Assembly (NCBI RefSeq): GCF_900113665.1 | Contig: NZ_FOQD01000006.1 | Location: forward strand, 186,001-250,000 | DNA: 64,000 nucleotides | DNA from: Planctomicrobium piriforme | GTDB lineage: Bacteria > Planctomycetota > Planctomycetia > Planctomycetales > Planctomycetaceae | Direction: 5' to 3' | Part shown: positions 39,930 to 49,228 of the stretch, piece after piece | Layout: every line of letters starts with the position of its first letter | Position numbering within the stretch: the stretch's first letter is position 1 | Program-made: the position numbers and the translations under genes | The notes under the pieces: generated by a model | Seen by the model: only the letters and a program-made list of their open reading frames with translations | The model's database searches: none | What the model was told of the DNA's origin: nothing

Positions 39930-40919
39930 TCATACCGTCACAACAATCTTGCCGATCTGCTGGTTGGATTCCATGTAGCGGTGGGCTTCTACGATCTGGT
40001 CGAGAGGGAACGTCTTGGCGACGATCGGTTTCAGCTTGCCTGAGGCGAGGCCGTCGGTGACGAACTTTTTGCCGGCTTCGAGTTGCGCGGCATCGACTGT
40101 CCATTCGAAGAGGACGTACCCGCGAATGGTGAGTGATTTACCGAGCACGTCCATCAGCGGCAGGGGGGTGGGTTCGGTGCTGAGAGCGCCATACTGAAAC
40201 AGGATGCCGAACTGACAAAGTGCTGACGCGAGCTTCGCCACGGTGGGGCCGCCGACGGGGTCGAAGGCGATACGGGCGCCCTTGCCGTCTGTGAGCTTTT
40301 GGACTTCTTTGACGAGATCCTGTTCTTCGGTCGCGATGACGTGTGCCGCGCCGAGCTTGAGGAGCGCGTCGCGCTTGTCGCTGGTTCTGGTGAGCGCGAC
40401 AGGCGTCGCGCCGACCATGTTCGCCATTTGAATTGCCGAGATGCCGACGCTGCTGGAGGCGGCCGGAATCAAGACGACGTCGCCGGAAGTCATTTTGGCG
40501 ATGTCGATCAACGCGCCGTAGGCGGTGAGATACTGCATCCAGATGGCCGAAGCTTCGACCCAGGAGAGATTCGCAGGATGTTTTGCCACCGCTGCGGCGG
40601 GGACGAGGGCGACATCACCATAGACGCCATACTTCCCCATGGAGAAGGCAGGAATCGTGCTGACGGCATCGCCGACCTTGAACGCAGTGACGCCGGGACC
40701 GACGGCGTCCACAACGCCTGCGGCTTCGTAGCCAAGTCGAGAAGGTGGAGTCGGATCTTCCAGGTACATGCCAGAGCGATACATCGCTTCCGCACGGTTC
40801 AGCCCGAGGGCTTTCACCTGAATCCGCACTTCACCAGATCCCGGGGCAGGAACATCGAGGTTGTCGATCTGCAGAACTTCAGGACCACCGGTTTTGTGAA
40901 AACGAACGACGCGTGACAT
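39930..40919 (-). CDS. Zinc-independent quinone-oxidoreductase-like MDR protein
   Basis: The product is 329 residues. It has the medium-chain dehydrogenase fold: VRFHKTGGPEVLQID, VKALGLNRAEAMYRSG, PSRLGYEAAGVVDAVG, VLIPAASSSVGISAIQMAN (the nucleotide-binding Rossmann loop, here A-A-S-S-S-V-G) and a C-terminal DQIVEAHRYMESNQQIGKIV. The structural-zinc cysteines and catalytic-zinc ligands are absent, so it belongs to the NADPH:quinone reductase branch. The substrate is unknown. ATG 40919 starts a clean N-terminus. The 66-residue small protein follows after 15 bases. Confidence 0.88.
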   Translation of the reverse strand: MSRVVRFHKTGGPEVLQIDNLDVPAPGSGEVRIQVKALGLNRAEAMYRSGMYLEDPTPPSRLGYEAAGVVDAVGPGVTAFKVGDAVSTIPAFSMGKYGVYGDVALVPAAAVAKHPANLSWVEASAIWMQYLTAYGALIDIAKMTSGDVVLIPAASSSVGISAIQMANMVGATPVALTRTSDKRDALLKLGAAHVIATEEQDLVKEVQKLTDGKGARIAFDPVGGPTVAKLASALCQFGILFQYGALSTEPTPLPLMDVLGKSLTIRGYVLFEWTVDAAQLEAGKKFVTDGLASGKLKPIVAKTFPLDQIVEAHRYMESNQQIGKIVVTV

Positions 40920-40929
40920 GGGATTCTTT

Positions 40930-41040
40930 CTGGAAATTCGAAATTCGAAGCACGAAATCCGAAACAGGAGTCAATGACTGAAATTCAAAATGCGGAAAGA
41001 GGAACCACGAATGGGACGAATTTCACGAATCACTTAAGGA
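40930..41040. repeat. Degraded family A and family B half-repeats
   Basis: Family A words (gaaattcgaagcacgaaat, actgaaattcaaaatg) are followed by family B words (gaaccacgaatgggacgaat, ttcacgaatcac). Both appear as decayed half-sites without matching arms. Confidence 0.5.
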
Positions 41041-41090
41041 ATTTAAGGAGTGGTTCAATCCTCTGATGAGCCCTCAACTCTGTTCTCCTG

Positions 41091-41131
41091 CACACTCAAC
41101 ACTCAACACTCAGCACTCGACACTCAACTCT
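41091..41131. repeat. Family C half-repeat (copy 1)
   Basis: The run cacactcaacactcaacac with cagcactcgacactcaactc lies two bases beyond the VWA gene stop. It is the same word found at 48890-49228 and elsewhere. Confidence 0.7.
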
Positions 41132-41132
41132 T

Positions 41133-43415
41133 CTATACCAGTCCCTTCCACTTTCTCAACGTCCATTCCAGCGTCATCAGGCCGACGAAGATCAGCAGGA
41201 GGGGCCAGCCGTCCCAGAGGTTGATGCGCTGCGTCCGCTTGAATTCGGAGGGAATGCCTTCCTTGAGCAGTGTGTTGAGGAAGTCGGTCAGGTTCTCCGG
41301 CGGGATGACCGTGCCGCCAGTCAGTGCGGCCAGCTCCGACATCAGCGTGGGGTCGGCGGAAGGGTTGTCGAGTTCGAGATCACGGGCATCGACGACGAAT
41401 CGGGTCATCGCCGAGATCCCCAAAGCCTGACCATCTTTCGAAGCGTTGACGCGGACCCAGTAGTCGCCGGGGGCACTCGTTTTGGAAAACTCCGCCAATG
41501 CCCCGGTCGGTTGCCGTTGAGGAATCACTTTCTCCGTCTTGCCGTCGGGGGTGACCACTTCCACGTCATACTGGGCGTCGGCGATGGGATTCCCCTGGCC
41601 GTCCTGTGCTCCCATTTCGATCGGGACTTGCGACTGGGGAGAGAAGCTGCGGGGCTCGACCCGGACCCAGACGGGTTGATCGGATTCGAATTCCTTTCTG
41701 GCGAGCCAGAGCATGACCTGTTGCCAGAAGCGCTGGTGTTCCGCGGCATGACCGTGGAGGTGCCATTTCCAGGTTTCGTCGATGCCGAGGGCGAGGACGC
41801 GGCTTTTGCCGGTGTCGGCGACGATGAGCAAGGGTTCCTGCTGTTCCGATTCGGCGAGGATCTCGACCGCGCCGGACTTGGGAGTCAGTCGGTTCGCGCC
41901 GGACATCTCCGGCAGTTGCCGCCATGTCTGGTCGTTCTGCAACGTCGAGAGCTGCATCAGATATTTGCGGTCGCCGTCGCGGGTCGGGAGCATGCGAAGC
42001 GGATGCTCGATGCCATTGCGTGCGGTCTTGTCGTTCGGCCCGAGGCGTTCTGTGGAGGACATGCGGACGGGCAGGAGTTCTGCCAGGGGGCTGCTGGCAT
42101 AACCGCCTGCGCCGAAGTTGCGGGAGCCGCCGAGCATGCCCAGGCCGGCTCCTTCCCGCACTCGCGCGGCGAGCAGTTCGAGCAGGTCGCGCCCTTGTAC
42201 TTTGAAGGCATCTGCCGGCAGGTCGCCAATCAGGTAGACGTCATAGGCGCCGGGTTCGAACAGTTTCGGATCGAGGGCCGCAGGATTGCCCCGTTGTCCG
42301 CCGAGAATGAACTGCGTGTCGAGTTGAATCTTGGCGGTGTCGTTGAGTTCGCGAAGGAACTTCTGTTCGATGCGAAGAGTGTCGAAGTAGGCGACCCGCA
42401 GGCCCCCTTTGCGGACGGTGACCAGAGTTTCGAGGAGGTTGTTGTTGAGCTTGATCTCGCCTTCTTCGGGCACGACTTCGGCGGCGATTTTGTAGTCACC
42501 AGGCTGTTCGGCGATGAACGAGAGCTCGACGTTCATCGCGACGGAGTTTTCGTTCGTGCGGAGTTCCGTGAACGGCTTGGCGTCTTGAGAGAGGGGAATA
42601 GGTTTCAGCGGACCTGATTCACCGAGTGCTTTGCCGGTGCGGTCTTCCATGAGGAGGCGTACTTTGACCTTCTTGCCGGCCGCCCCCTGTAAACGCACCT
42701 GCATGCGGACGGGGACGGTTTTGCGTTCGAACGTGACAGGCTGGTCGAGAATCAGTTCTTCGACGGAAAGGTCGAGTCCGCTGGTGGAGAGTTCGGACGT
42801 TCCGAAGAGGACGGGATTGATGGGGACGCCGCGTTCTTCTGACAGGCGTCGGGCGGCGATGAGGGGGTCGACGTCGTCTTCACCGCCAGCGCGCTGGGCG
42901 CCATCGCTGAGCAGCAGCACGCCGACGAGCCGGTCGTTTCGGGTTTGTTCGCGGAGTTCGTCCAGCACCTTGCCGATGGCGGTCATTTTGCCGTCGGCGA
43001 CTTTGTCGGGAGTGACGACAGGTTTCAGGTCGGCGGCGAAATCGAGGAGCTTGAGGTCGATCTCTTTGCCGAGGGCCTCGAGGACGGACTGGTTGTCTTG
43101 CCACGTCTTGAGCAGGGATTCGCGACGGGTAAGGCCGCCGGGGCCGTCGGGAGTGTTCATGCTGCCGCTGCTGTCGAACAGAACGGCGATTTCCGAGTGC
43201 TGCTTGTCAGTCTCTTCGATCTGAATCGACGGCCGGAGCATCGCGAAAATGAGGACGAGAGCCGTCAGCAGCCGCAGTCCGATGAGGGTGTATCGCCAGC
43301 GGGGAGGAAGTGATCGCACCCGGGGTGGATACGTCAGGAGGACGAGGGCCAGCATCGCCGCGGCGGCGACGCCAATCCAGGGCCAGCTCCAGACAGGTTC
43401 GACAAGAAAACGCAT
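41133..43415 (-). CDS. VWA-domain membrane protein
   Basis: The product is 760 residues. N-terminal membrane segments lie at about 12-28 and 45-60. A von Willebrand A domain follows, with the MIDAS motif ALFDSSGSM-like AVLFDSSGSMNTPDG (Asp81) and LVGVLLLSDGAQRAGG. The middle is beta-rich with extracellular-type domains; the later part has GAYDVYLIGDLPADAF and LLELLAARVREGAGLGMLGG, the class-I glutamine-amidotransferase-like fold often found in these planctomycete proteins. A last membrane segment (LLLIFVGLMTLEWTL) ends the protein. It may be part of a BatA/MoxR-type complex, but no AAA+ or BatB/BatC gene is in the window. The role is unknown. Confidence 0.85.
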   Translation of the reverse strand: MRFLVEPVWSWPWIGVAAAAMLALVLLTYPPRVRSLPPRWRYTLIGLRLLTALVLIFAMLRPSIQIEETDKQHSEIAVLFDSSGSMNTPDGPGGLTRRESLLKTWQDNQSVLEALGKEIDLKLLDFAADLKPVVTPDKVADGKMTAIGKVLDELREQTRNDRLVGVLLLSDGAQRAGGEDDVDPLIAARRLSEERGVPINPVLFGTSELSTSGLDLSVEELILDQPVTFERKTVPVRMQVRLQGAAGKKVKVRLLMEDRTGKALGESGPLKPIPLSQDAKPFTELRTNENSVAMNVELSFIAEQPGDYKIAAEVVPEEGEIKLNNNLLETLVTVRKGGLRVAYFDTLRIEQKFLRELNDTAKIQLDTQFILGGQRGNPAALDPKLFEPGAYDVYLIGDLPADAFKVQGRDLLELLAARVREGAGLGMLGGSRNFGAGGYASSPLAELLPVRMSSTERLGPNDKTARNGIEHPLRMLPTRDGDRKYLMQLSTLQNDQTWRQLPEMSGANRLTPKSGAVEILAESEQQEPLLIVADTGKSRVLALGIDETWKWHLHGHAAEHQRFWQQVMLWLARKEFESDQPVWVRVEPRSFSPQSQVPIEMGAQDGQGNPIADAQYDVEVVTPDGKTEKVIPQRQPTGALAEFSKTSAPGDYWVRVNASKDGQALGISAMTRFVVDARDLELDNPSADPTLMSELAALTGGTVIPPENLTDFLNTLLKEGIPSEFKRTQRINLWDGWPLLLIFVGLMTLEWTLRKWKGLV

Positions 43416-43519
43416 CGCGGGGCGATCGTACGGAAAGGGGACTCAATTGTCTGCCGGGAACGCGGCAGACAATGCATTGTCGAAGGTGGACCGCCGGACG
43501 GCAACCCGAGGGGGTGGAG

Positions 43520-43552
43520 CGGTCAGCATTCGGCTGTCAGCTTTCAGCAACC
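43520..43552. repeat. Family D half-repeat (copy 3)
   Basis: The words ggtcagcattcggctgtc and agctttcagcaaccggg lie just beyond the transporter's stop. It is diverged from the AT-rich copies. Confidence 0.45.
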
Positions 43553-43561
43553 GGGCGACGA

Positions 43562-45172
43562 CTATTTCGTGATTGTGGTCAGCGGAATATGCATGATTGG
43601 CGCGCCGAGGAACCAGGTGAACAGGGTCACGCAGATGATGCCGATGACGTTCAGGATGAACCCGTAGCGGAGCATCGATGCGACCGGGACTTTGCCGGTG
43701 GCGATGACGATCGCATTGGGGGGCGTGCCGACCGGCATCATGAATCCGCAACTGGCGGAAACCGTGGCTGGAACGAGTAAGAGACGCGGGTCGATCTGCA
43801 ATTGGATCGCGACCGCGGCGAGAACGGGCATCAGCATGTTCACGGTGGCGGCATTGCTGGTGAACTCAGTCATGATCGTCACGAAGGTGCAGAGCATGAG
43901 AATCATCATGAATATCGACTGACCGGCGAGCGCGCCGGAAATATGCTGTCCGATCCAGTCCGAGAGTTTCGTCGCGGTGAAGGCATCGGCCATGGCGAAA
44001 CCGCCGCCGAACAGCAGGACCATGCCCCAGGGAATGCCTCGTTCTGCCTCGCGCCAATTCAAAAGTCGGGGACGGTTGAGGACGGGGCCGTCACCTGGCA
44101 GCAGGAACAACAGACAGGCGGCGGCGATGGCAATGGTGCCGTCCTGAACGGAGTCGGCGAGGTAAGCCACATCGACGCCAAACAGGTTGAAGAACTTGAT
44201 GACCAGTCCCGGCCAGTCCGGCAGAATCTGAGTCTGGTCGATCATGAGCGGCTCGCGGAGGATCCAGAGCGTGGCCGTGGCTGCAAAGAGGAGGGCGACC
44301 TTGCGTTCCGCGGGCGCGGCACGGCCCATCTCAGCCAGGCGCAGCTTGAAAAAGTCTTTTGTCAGTTGCTGCGCCTGCGGGAGCGGACGGAGATTCCAGG
44401 TCATCACCAGCCCGCAGAGAAACAGCATGGTGACGCTGGCAGGTGTGAAGACGAGCATCCATTCGGCGAACGACACGTCGGGATAGCCCTGGCTGACGAA
44501 TTGCCGTTCCCAGAAGCCTCGAAAGACCATGTTGGTGGCCGTGCCGACGAGCGTGGAGAATCCCCCCACACTGGCGGCATAGGCGATGCCCAGCAACAAC
44601 GGGATCGTCAGTCGGCGAATGGCCGCATCGGCGTGCTCGGGGGAGTCGATTGCCATCGCGTCCCGCAAGGTGGTCATGAGGGCCAGTCCGATGGGGAGCA
44701 TCATCAACGTCGCGGCCGTGTTGCTGATCCACATGGAAAGGAAGGCCGTACTGAACATGAAGCCGAACACGATGCGACGGGGACTCGTTCCAACCACACT
44801 CAGCACATTCAGTGCGATGCGGCGATGCAAATTCCAGCGTTCGATCGCCAGTGCCAGCAGCATCCCCCCCAGAAATAGAAAGACGATGGGATCGCCGTAG
44901 GCGCGGCTCGCGGTTTTGGCAGGCAGGATGTTAAACAGCGGATAGAGCGCGATCGGCAGCAGGCCGGTCACGGCCATCGGAATCGGCTCGGTGATCCAGT
45001 ACACGGCCATCAGCACGGTGATCGCCGCAAGACGTTGAGCTTCCGGCGACAGACCAGTCGGCGACGGCGCAAACAGCACGGCGAGAAAAAGAACGATGCC
45101 CAAGGCCAGCATCGAGCGCCGCCAGAAACGATCATTTGAGGCGGCGGCGGGATCTTCGTGATCGACACTCAT
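43562..45172 (-). CDS. DASS/SLC13-family anion:sodium symporter
   Basis: The product is 536 residues with about a dozen hydrophobic segments. SNT motifs of the divalent-anion symporter family are present twice: SMWISNTAATLMMLP and TEFTSNAATVNMLMP. VYWITEPIPMAVTGLLPIALYP and DPIVFLFLGGMLLALAIERWNLH are also typical. Relatives import dicarboxylates, citrate or sulfate with sodium; the motifs do not decide which. ATG 45172 precedes a short hydrophilic head and the first helix. ApbE follows upstream on the same strand, 59 bases away. Confidence 0.93.
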   Translation of the reverse strand: MSVDHEDPAAASNDRFWRRSMLALGIVLFLAVLFAPSPTGLSPEAQRLAAITVLMAVYWITEPIPMAVTGLLPIALYPLFNILPAKTASRAYGDPIVFLFLGGMLLALAIERWNLHRRIALNVLSVVGTSPRRIVFGFMFSTAFLSMWISNTAATLMMLPIGLALMTTLRDAMAIDSPEHADAAIRRLTIPLLLGIAYAASVGGFSTLVGTATNMVFRGFWERQFVSQGYPDVSFAEWMLVFTPASVTMLFLCGLVMTWNLRPLPQAQQLTKDFFKLRLAEMGRAAPAERKVALLFAATATLWILREPLMIDQTQILPDWPGLVIKFFNLFGVDVAYLADSVQDGTIAIAAACLLFLLPGDGPVLNRPRLLNWREAERGIPWGMVLLFGGGFAMADAFTATKLSDWIGQHISGALAGQSIFMMILMLCTFVTIMTEFTSNAATVNMLMPVLAAVAIQLQIDPRLLLVPATVSASCGFMMPVGTPPNAIVIATGKVPVASMLRYGFILNVIGIICVTLFTWFLGAPIMHIPLTTITK

Positions 45173-45231
45173 GGGATTCGCTTCGTGCGAGGCGCAGCAG
45201 TTTGCAGTGAAAAGTGGCGCGGCCGGGCGAA

Positions 45232-46332
45232 TCAGTTCGCGGGTTTGACGGTTGGAACTGTGTTCCAGTCTGGCGATGTGCGCACGACCGGTTCGGATTG
45301 TTCATTCAGGGCTACGAACATGGCGTGCGTGTGCGGGAACTGTTCCAAAAACGCGAAACCGCGGTCGGGGCCGAGGATGCTGAGGGCGGTGGCGAGGCCG
45401 TCCGCCTGCATGCAGGTCGGGGCGACGACCGTGACGCTGCCTGGCGTGGTGAGCCCCAGGCCGGTTTTCGAATCGACAATGTGGGAGTACCGCACGCCAT
45501 TGAGTTGGAGATACTGGTAGGTATCGCCTGAGGTCGAAACGGCTTGCCGGCAGAGTTCGAGGACGAGGGGTTTATGGTCAGGCGGAGCGGCTCGGCCGCG
45601 GTCTTCCACTTCCACCCGCCAGCCAGTGCGACCAGGGGGTGGGTCTCCGACGCGAATGTCACCGGCGACGGCCAACAGGGCGATCGGTAGCCCGTGCTCG
45701 ACCAGCACGTTGTAAGCGGCATCTGCGGCGTAACCTTTGGCGATGCCGCCGACATCCAGTTGCATCTCAGGGAGGGAGAGCGTGACGGTCTGCTGAGCAG
45801 TGTCGAGCGTCACATGCTGGAAGCCTACACGTTTTTTCGCCGCTGCGAGATCGGCGGGATCTGGGAGCTGTTTTTTACGGCGGGCGACGCGCCAAAGCTT
45901 CACCAGCGGGCCCACGGTGACGTCGAAGGCTCCGTCAGACTGAGCTGAAAGTTTTTGTGATGCGGAGAGGACCGACCACAGGTCGGGGCTGACTTTGACG
46001 GCTGTGCCGGTTGGGGCGAGGCAAAGCTGGTTGAGTTCGCTGTCTGGGTCGTAATCGCTGAGGGTGCGGTCGAGTTGTTTCAAGCGCTCATAAGCAGCGT
46101 CGGTCGCCTGAATTGCTGACACTGGATCGGAGGCGTACACTACAATTCTGACGGGAACGCCCATCCGGATCTGCACGAATTCGTGCCGAGAGAGAGGGGA
46201 GTTCTCGGCCAGCAGCGGGGAAGTCATCAGCAGCAAAGCGATGACGGCCCGTTGCAGAGAATGTCTGAAGCAGTGTTTGAAACAGTCCCGCCCCTGGTCT
46301 CGCGAGAGACATCGCCGTTGTTGTCCGCGCAT
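45232..46332 (-). CDS. apbE: FAD:protein FMN transferase ApbE
   Basis: The product is 366 residues from ATG 46332-46330 (GGAGTCGCGGAG upstream). Longer in-frame starts (46347, 46356, 46377) are possible, but the last would share bases with the divergent gene's ATG. A hydrophobic stretch (AVIALLLMTSPLLAEN) is a probable signal peptide. ApbE motifs are LDVGGIAKGYAADAA, AVSTSGDTYQYL, RYSHIVDSKTGL and CMQADGLATALSILG. The enzyme transfers FMN from FAD to Thr or Ser of periplasmic flavoproteins such as Nqr or Rnf subunits. None is encoded here. It acts outside the cytoplasmic membrane. Confidence 0.9.
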   Translation of the reverse strand: MRGQQRRCLSRDQGRDCFKHCFRHSLQRAVIALLLMTSPLLAENSPLSRHEFVQIRMGVPVRIVVYASDPVSAIQATDAAYERLKQLDRTLSDYDPDSELNQLCLAPTGTAVKVSPDLWSVLSASQKLSAQSDGAFDVTVGPLVKLWRVARRKKQLPDPADLAAAKKRVGFQHVTLDTAQQTVTLSLPEMQLDVGGIAKGYAADAAYNVLVEHGLPIALLAVAGDIRVGDPPPGRTGWRVEVEDRGRAAPPDHKPLVLELCRQAVSTSGDTYQYLQLNGVRYSHIVDSKTGLGLTTPGSVTVVAPTCMQADGLATALSILGPDRGFAFLEQFPHTHAMFVALNEQSEPVVRTSPDWNTVPTVKPAN

Positions 46333-46375
46333 CTCCGCGACTCCCATATCCGTCATTTTGAGTTGAGTCTCTCCC

Positions 46376-47508
<1,133 letters not shown>

Positions 47509-47509
<1 letters not shown>

Positions 47510-47552
47510 CGGTCGGCGATCAGCCTTCAGCTGTCAGCGATCAGCATTCAGC
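47509..47552. repeat. Family D half-repeat (copy 4)
   Basis: The words gcggtcggcgatcagcct and tcagctgtcagcgatcagca run directly into the terminator hairpin. Confidence 0.5.
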
Positions 47553-47581
47553 AAAACACGCGGCTTTGGGCCGCGTGTTTT
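47553..47581. terminator. Bidirectional intrinsic terminator
   Basis: The arms aaaacacgcggc and gccgcgtgtttt make a 12-bp stem with a short loop and A/T tails on both sides. It is placed between the convergent FGE-like and peroxiredoxin-like genes. Confidence 0.85.
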
Positions 47582-47613
47582 CATTTTGAGACCTGACTGA
47601 TTGCTCGATCAGC

Positions 47614-48180
47614 TTACTGCGGCAGGGCCTTGAGAACTTCGTCGGTCGAGGCGCGGCCGCCGTGCGTTTTGCTGATCTTGGCGAAAGTGATCTGTTTGTT
47701 TTTCTGGATGACGAACGTCGAGGGATATGCGGTTTCCTGAGGGGCGTCCCAGCGCAGGTGATAGGCCTTCGTAAACGTGTAATCGGGATCGACCAGCAGC
47801 ACGAAGTTGTCGGGAATCGTCTTGTCTTTGATGAATTCCAGGGCTTTCGTTGTCAGGCCTTTCGACGGGCCAGGATAAACAAGAACCACGCGTGCGCCAG
47901 CGGCTTTGAGTTTTTCGGCGCTGGCAATGAGCTGACCCACTTGCTGGCTGCAGACCGGGCATTGGTAGCCGGGGAAGCCGCGGAGGACCACGAGGACGAC
48001 AGGCCCTGCATCCGTGAGTTCAGAGAGTTTGACGGACTTCCCTTCAACCGATTTCAATGTGAAGTCGGCAGCGGTGTCTCCGACTTGCGGCGGAGCATCT
48101 GCGGCGCTGCTCGCGGCAGGGACCACGAAACCCAGCGTGAAAGTCAAAGTCAGCATGGCAAGACCGGATCGAGGACACAT
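47614..48180 (-). CDS. Exported peroxiredoxin/thioredoxin-like protein
   Basis: The product is 188 residues from ATG 48180-48178 (CAGGAG six bases upstream). A signal peptide ends near residue 27 (LTLTFTLGFVVPAASSAA). The domain opens VGDTAADFTLKSVEGKSVKL and carries LRGFPGYQCPVC (Cys74, Cys77), the AhpC/TSA-type fold with a CxxC. YPSTFVIQKNKQITF is the conserved cis-Pro strand region. It may reduce peroxides or disulfides in the periplasm. Peroxiredoxin rather than TlpA-type disulfide reductase is suggested by the Phe-Pro-Gly context, but this is not certain. Confidence 0.85.
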   Translation of the reverse strand: MCPRSGLAMLTLTFTLGFVVPAASSAADAPPQVGDTAADFTLKSVEGKSVKLSELTDAGPVVLVVLRGFPGYQCPVCSQQVGQLIASAEKLKAAGARVVLVYPGPSKGLTTKALEFIKDKTIPDNFVLLVDPDYTFTKAYHLRWDAPQETAYPSTFVIQKNKQITFAKISKTHGGRASTDEVLKALPQ

Positions 48181-48284
48181 CGAATTCTCCTGGAAGATGG
48201 GGCGCAGAGAAGGAGGCAATTCGGTTCTACATCAGTGTTCTGATGCGTGCAATGTGGCGGTATTGAACGGGCGGCTTCGGACCT

Positions 48285-48824
48285 TCAATGTTTCTTCTCT
48301 CGTCGCTGTTCATTCCACGGAGGGAGTGCAGTCGTCGTGTCGAGAGAAATGATTTCCGCTGTACAGGTTGCCGTATCGAGGAGTGCCACGGTGGGCTGCC
48401 CGTAGGTCCAGCCGGAAGTTTCACCGGGGTTGATCCAGAGCCGGCCTTGAGCGTCGATCTTGATGAGCGGGCGGTGCGTGTGCCCGTGAATGATAATGTC
48501 GATGTCGTCGGGGACCGCTTTTACCTGTTGCGGCATGTGCCCCAGCATCACTCGGGTTCCGTCGGCCAAAGTGTATTGTGCCGGCGGTTCGCGGATTTCG
48601 CCAATGATCTTCAGCCCCCCGATCAGGCCGGTCTTGTTCCCCTCATTGTCGCCAAAGCAGCCGTAGAAGGGACATTTCAGATCGCGCAACGGTGGGACGG
48701 CGAACGTCGAGACCAGATCGCCTGCGAACAACACGCACTGACACTCACGGGCGTTGAACAACGCGACCGCGCGGCGAATGTTGTCGAGGTGATCGTGAGT
48801 GTCGGAGAAGATGCCGACGAGCAT
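48285..48824 (-). CDS. YfcE/MJ0936-type metallophosphodiesterase
   Basis: The product is 179 residues. The calcineurin-like metal motifs are VGIFSDTHDH (Asp8, His10), FAGDLVS, FGDNEGN, MLGHMPQQ and IIHGHTHRP. The first ATG-bearing form starts 12 residues earlier (48860), but MLVGIFSDTH at 48824 matches the family N-terminus. Homologues hydrolyse artificial phosphodiesters; the cellular substrate is not known. Cytoplasmic. The gene stands alone with repeats upstream. Confidence 0.9.
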   Translation of the reverse strand: MLVGIFSDTHDHLDNIRRAVALFNARECQCVLFAGDLVSTFAVPPLRDLKCPFYGCFGDNEGNKTGLIGGLKIIGEIREPPAQYTLADGTRVMLGHMPQQVKAVPDDIDIIIHGHTHRPLIKIDAQGRLWINPGETSGWTYGQPTVALLDTATCTAEIISLDTTTALPPWNEQRREKKH

Positions 48825-48889
48825 GGGCTGATTCCGGGGAGGGAATTTGTCATTGGTCAATGGTCATTTGTCATCTGGCCATTGAGGAA

Positions 48890-48966
48890 ACGTTGAGCGC
48901 TGAGGGTTGAGCGTTGAGTGAAATCAATTCCCTTTTCCCACACTCAACGCTCAGCACTCAACTTTT
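48890..48966. repeat. Family C inverted repeat (copy 2)
   Basis: The left arm acgttgagcgctgagggttg, followed by agcgttgagtg, and the right arm cactcaacgctcagcactca close over a 20-base spacer. Confidence 0.8.
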
Positions 48967-48995
48967 TCTGGCTCTGGTCGCTCGGCACTGGACTC

Positions 48996-49072
48996 TTCCC
49001 CTCACCCCCGGCCCCTCTCCCCGATGGGGCGACTGAGCCAGGTGGAGAATCGATCTCGGGGCGAGGGGAGAA
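48996..49072. repeat. Family E palindrome (copy 4)
   Basis: The lead ccctcacccccggcccctct and the tail tcggggcgaggggaga flank a 30-base spacer (gatggggcgactgagccagg). It is sandwiched between two family C copies. Confidence 0.65.
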
Positions 49073-49084
49073 TGAATTGTCATT

Positions 49085-49228
49085 GAAAGACGTTGAGCGC
49101 TGAGGGTTGAGCGGTGAGTGAATTCAATTCCCTCACCCCTGACCTCTGGCTCCTGACCCCTTCTTCCACACTCAACACTCAGCTCTCAACACTCAACTTG
49201 TTCTGACTCTGGACACTGGACTCTCCTC
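49085..49228. repeat. Family C composite repeat (copy 3)
   Basis: Order: gacgttgagcgctgagggtt, gagtgaattcaattccct, cacccctgacctctggctcc, tgaccccttcttccacactc, aacactcagctctcaacact, ctctggacactggactctc. It ends at the stop of the GT-C gene. Almost the same order and bases recur at 51186-51332. Confidence 0.85.

Noticed and set aside
41511..42617. 368-codon plus-strand frame
   Set aside because: It is antisense to the VWA protein gene and lacks a family signature.
43802..44878. 358-codon plus-strand frame
   Set aside because: It is antisense to the DASS transporter and highly charged, a typical shadow of hydrophobic codons.
48890..49228. Possible CRISPR array from the closely spaced repeats
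   Set aside because: Repeat words are unequal, inverted and directly abutting, there are no unique spacers of constant length, and no cas gene is present.
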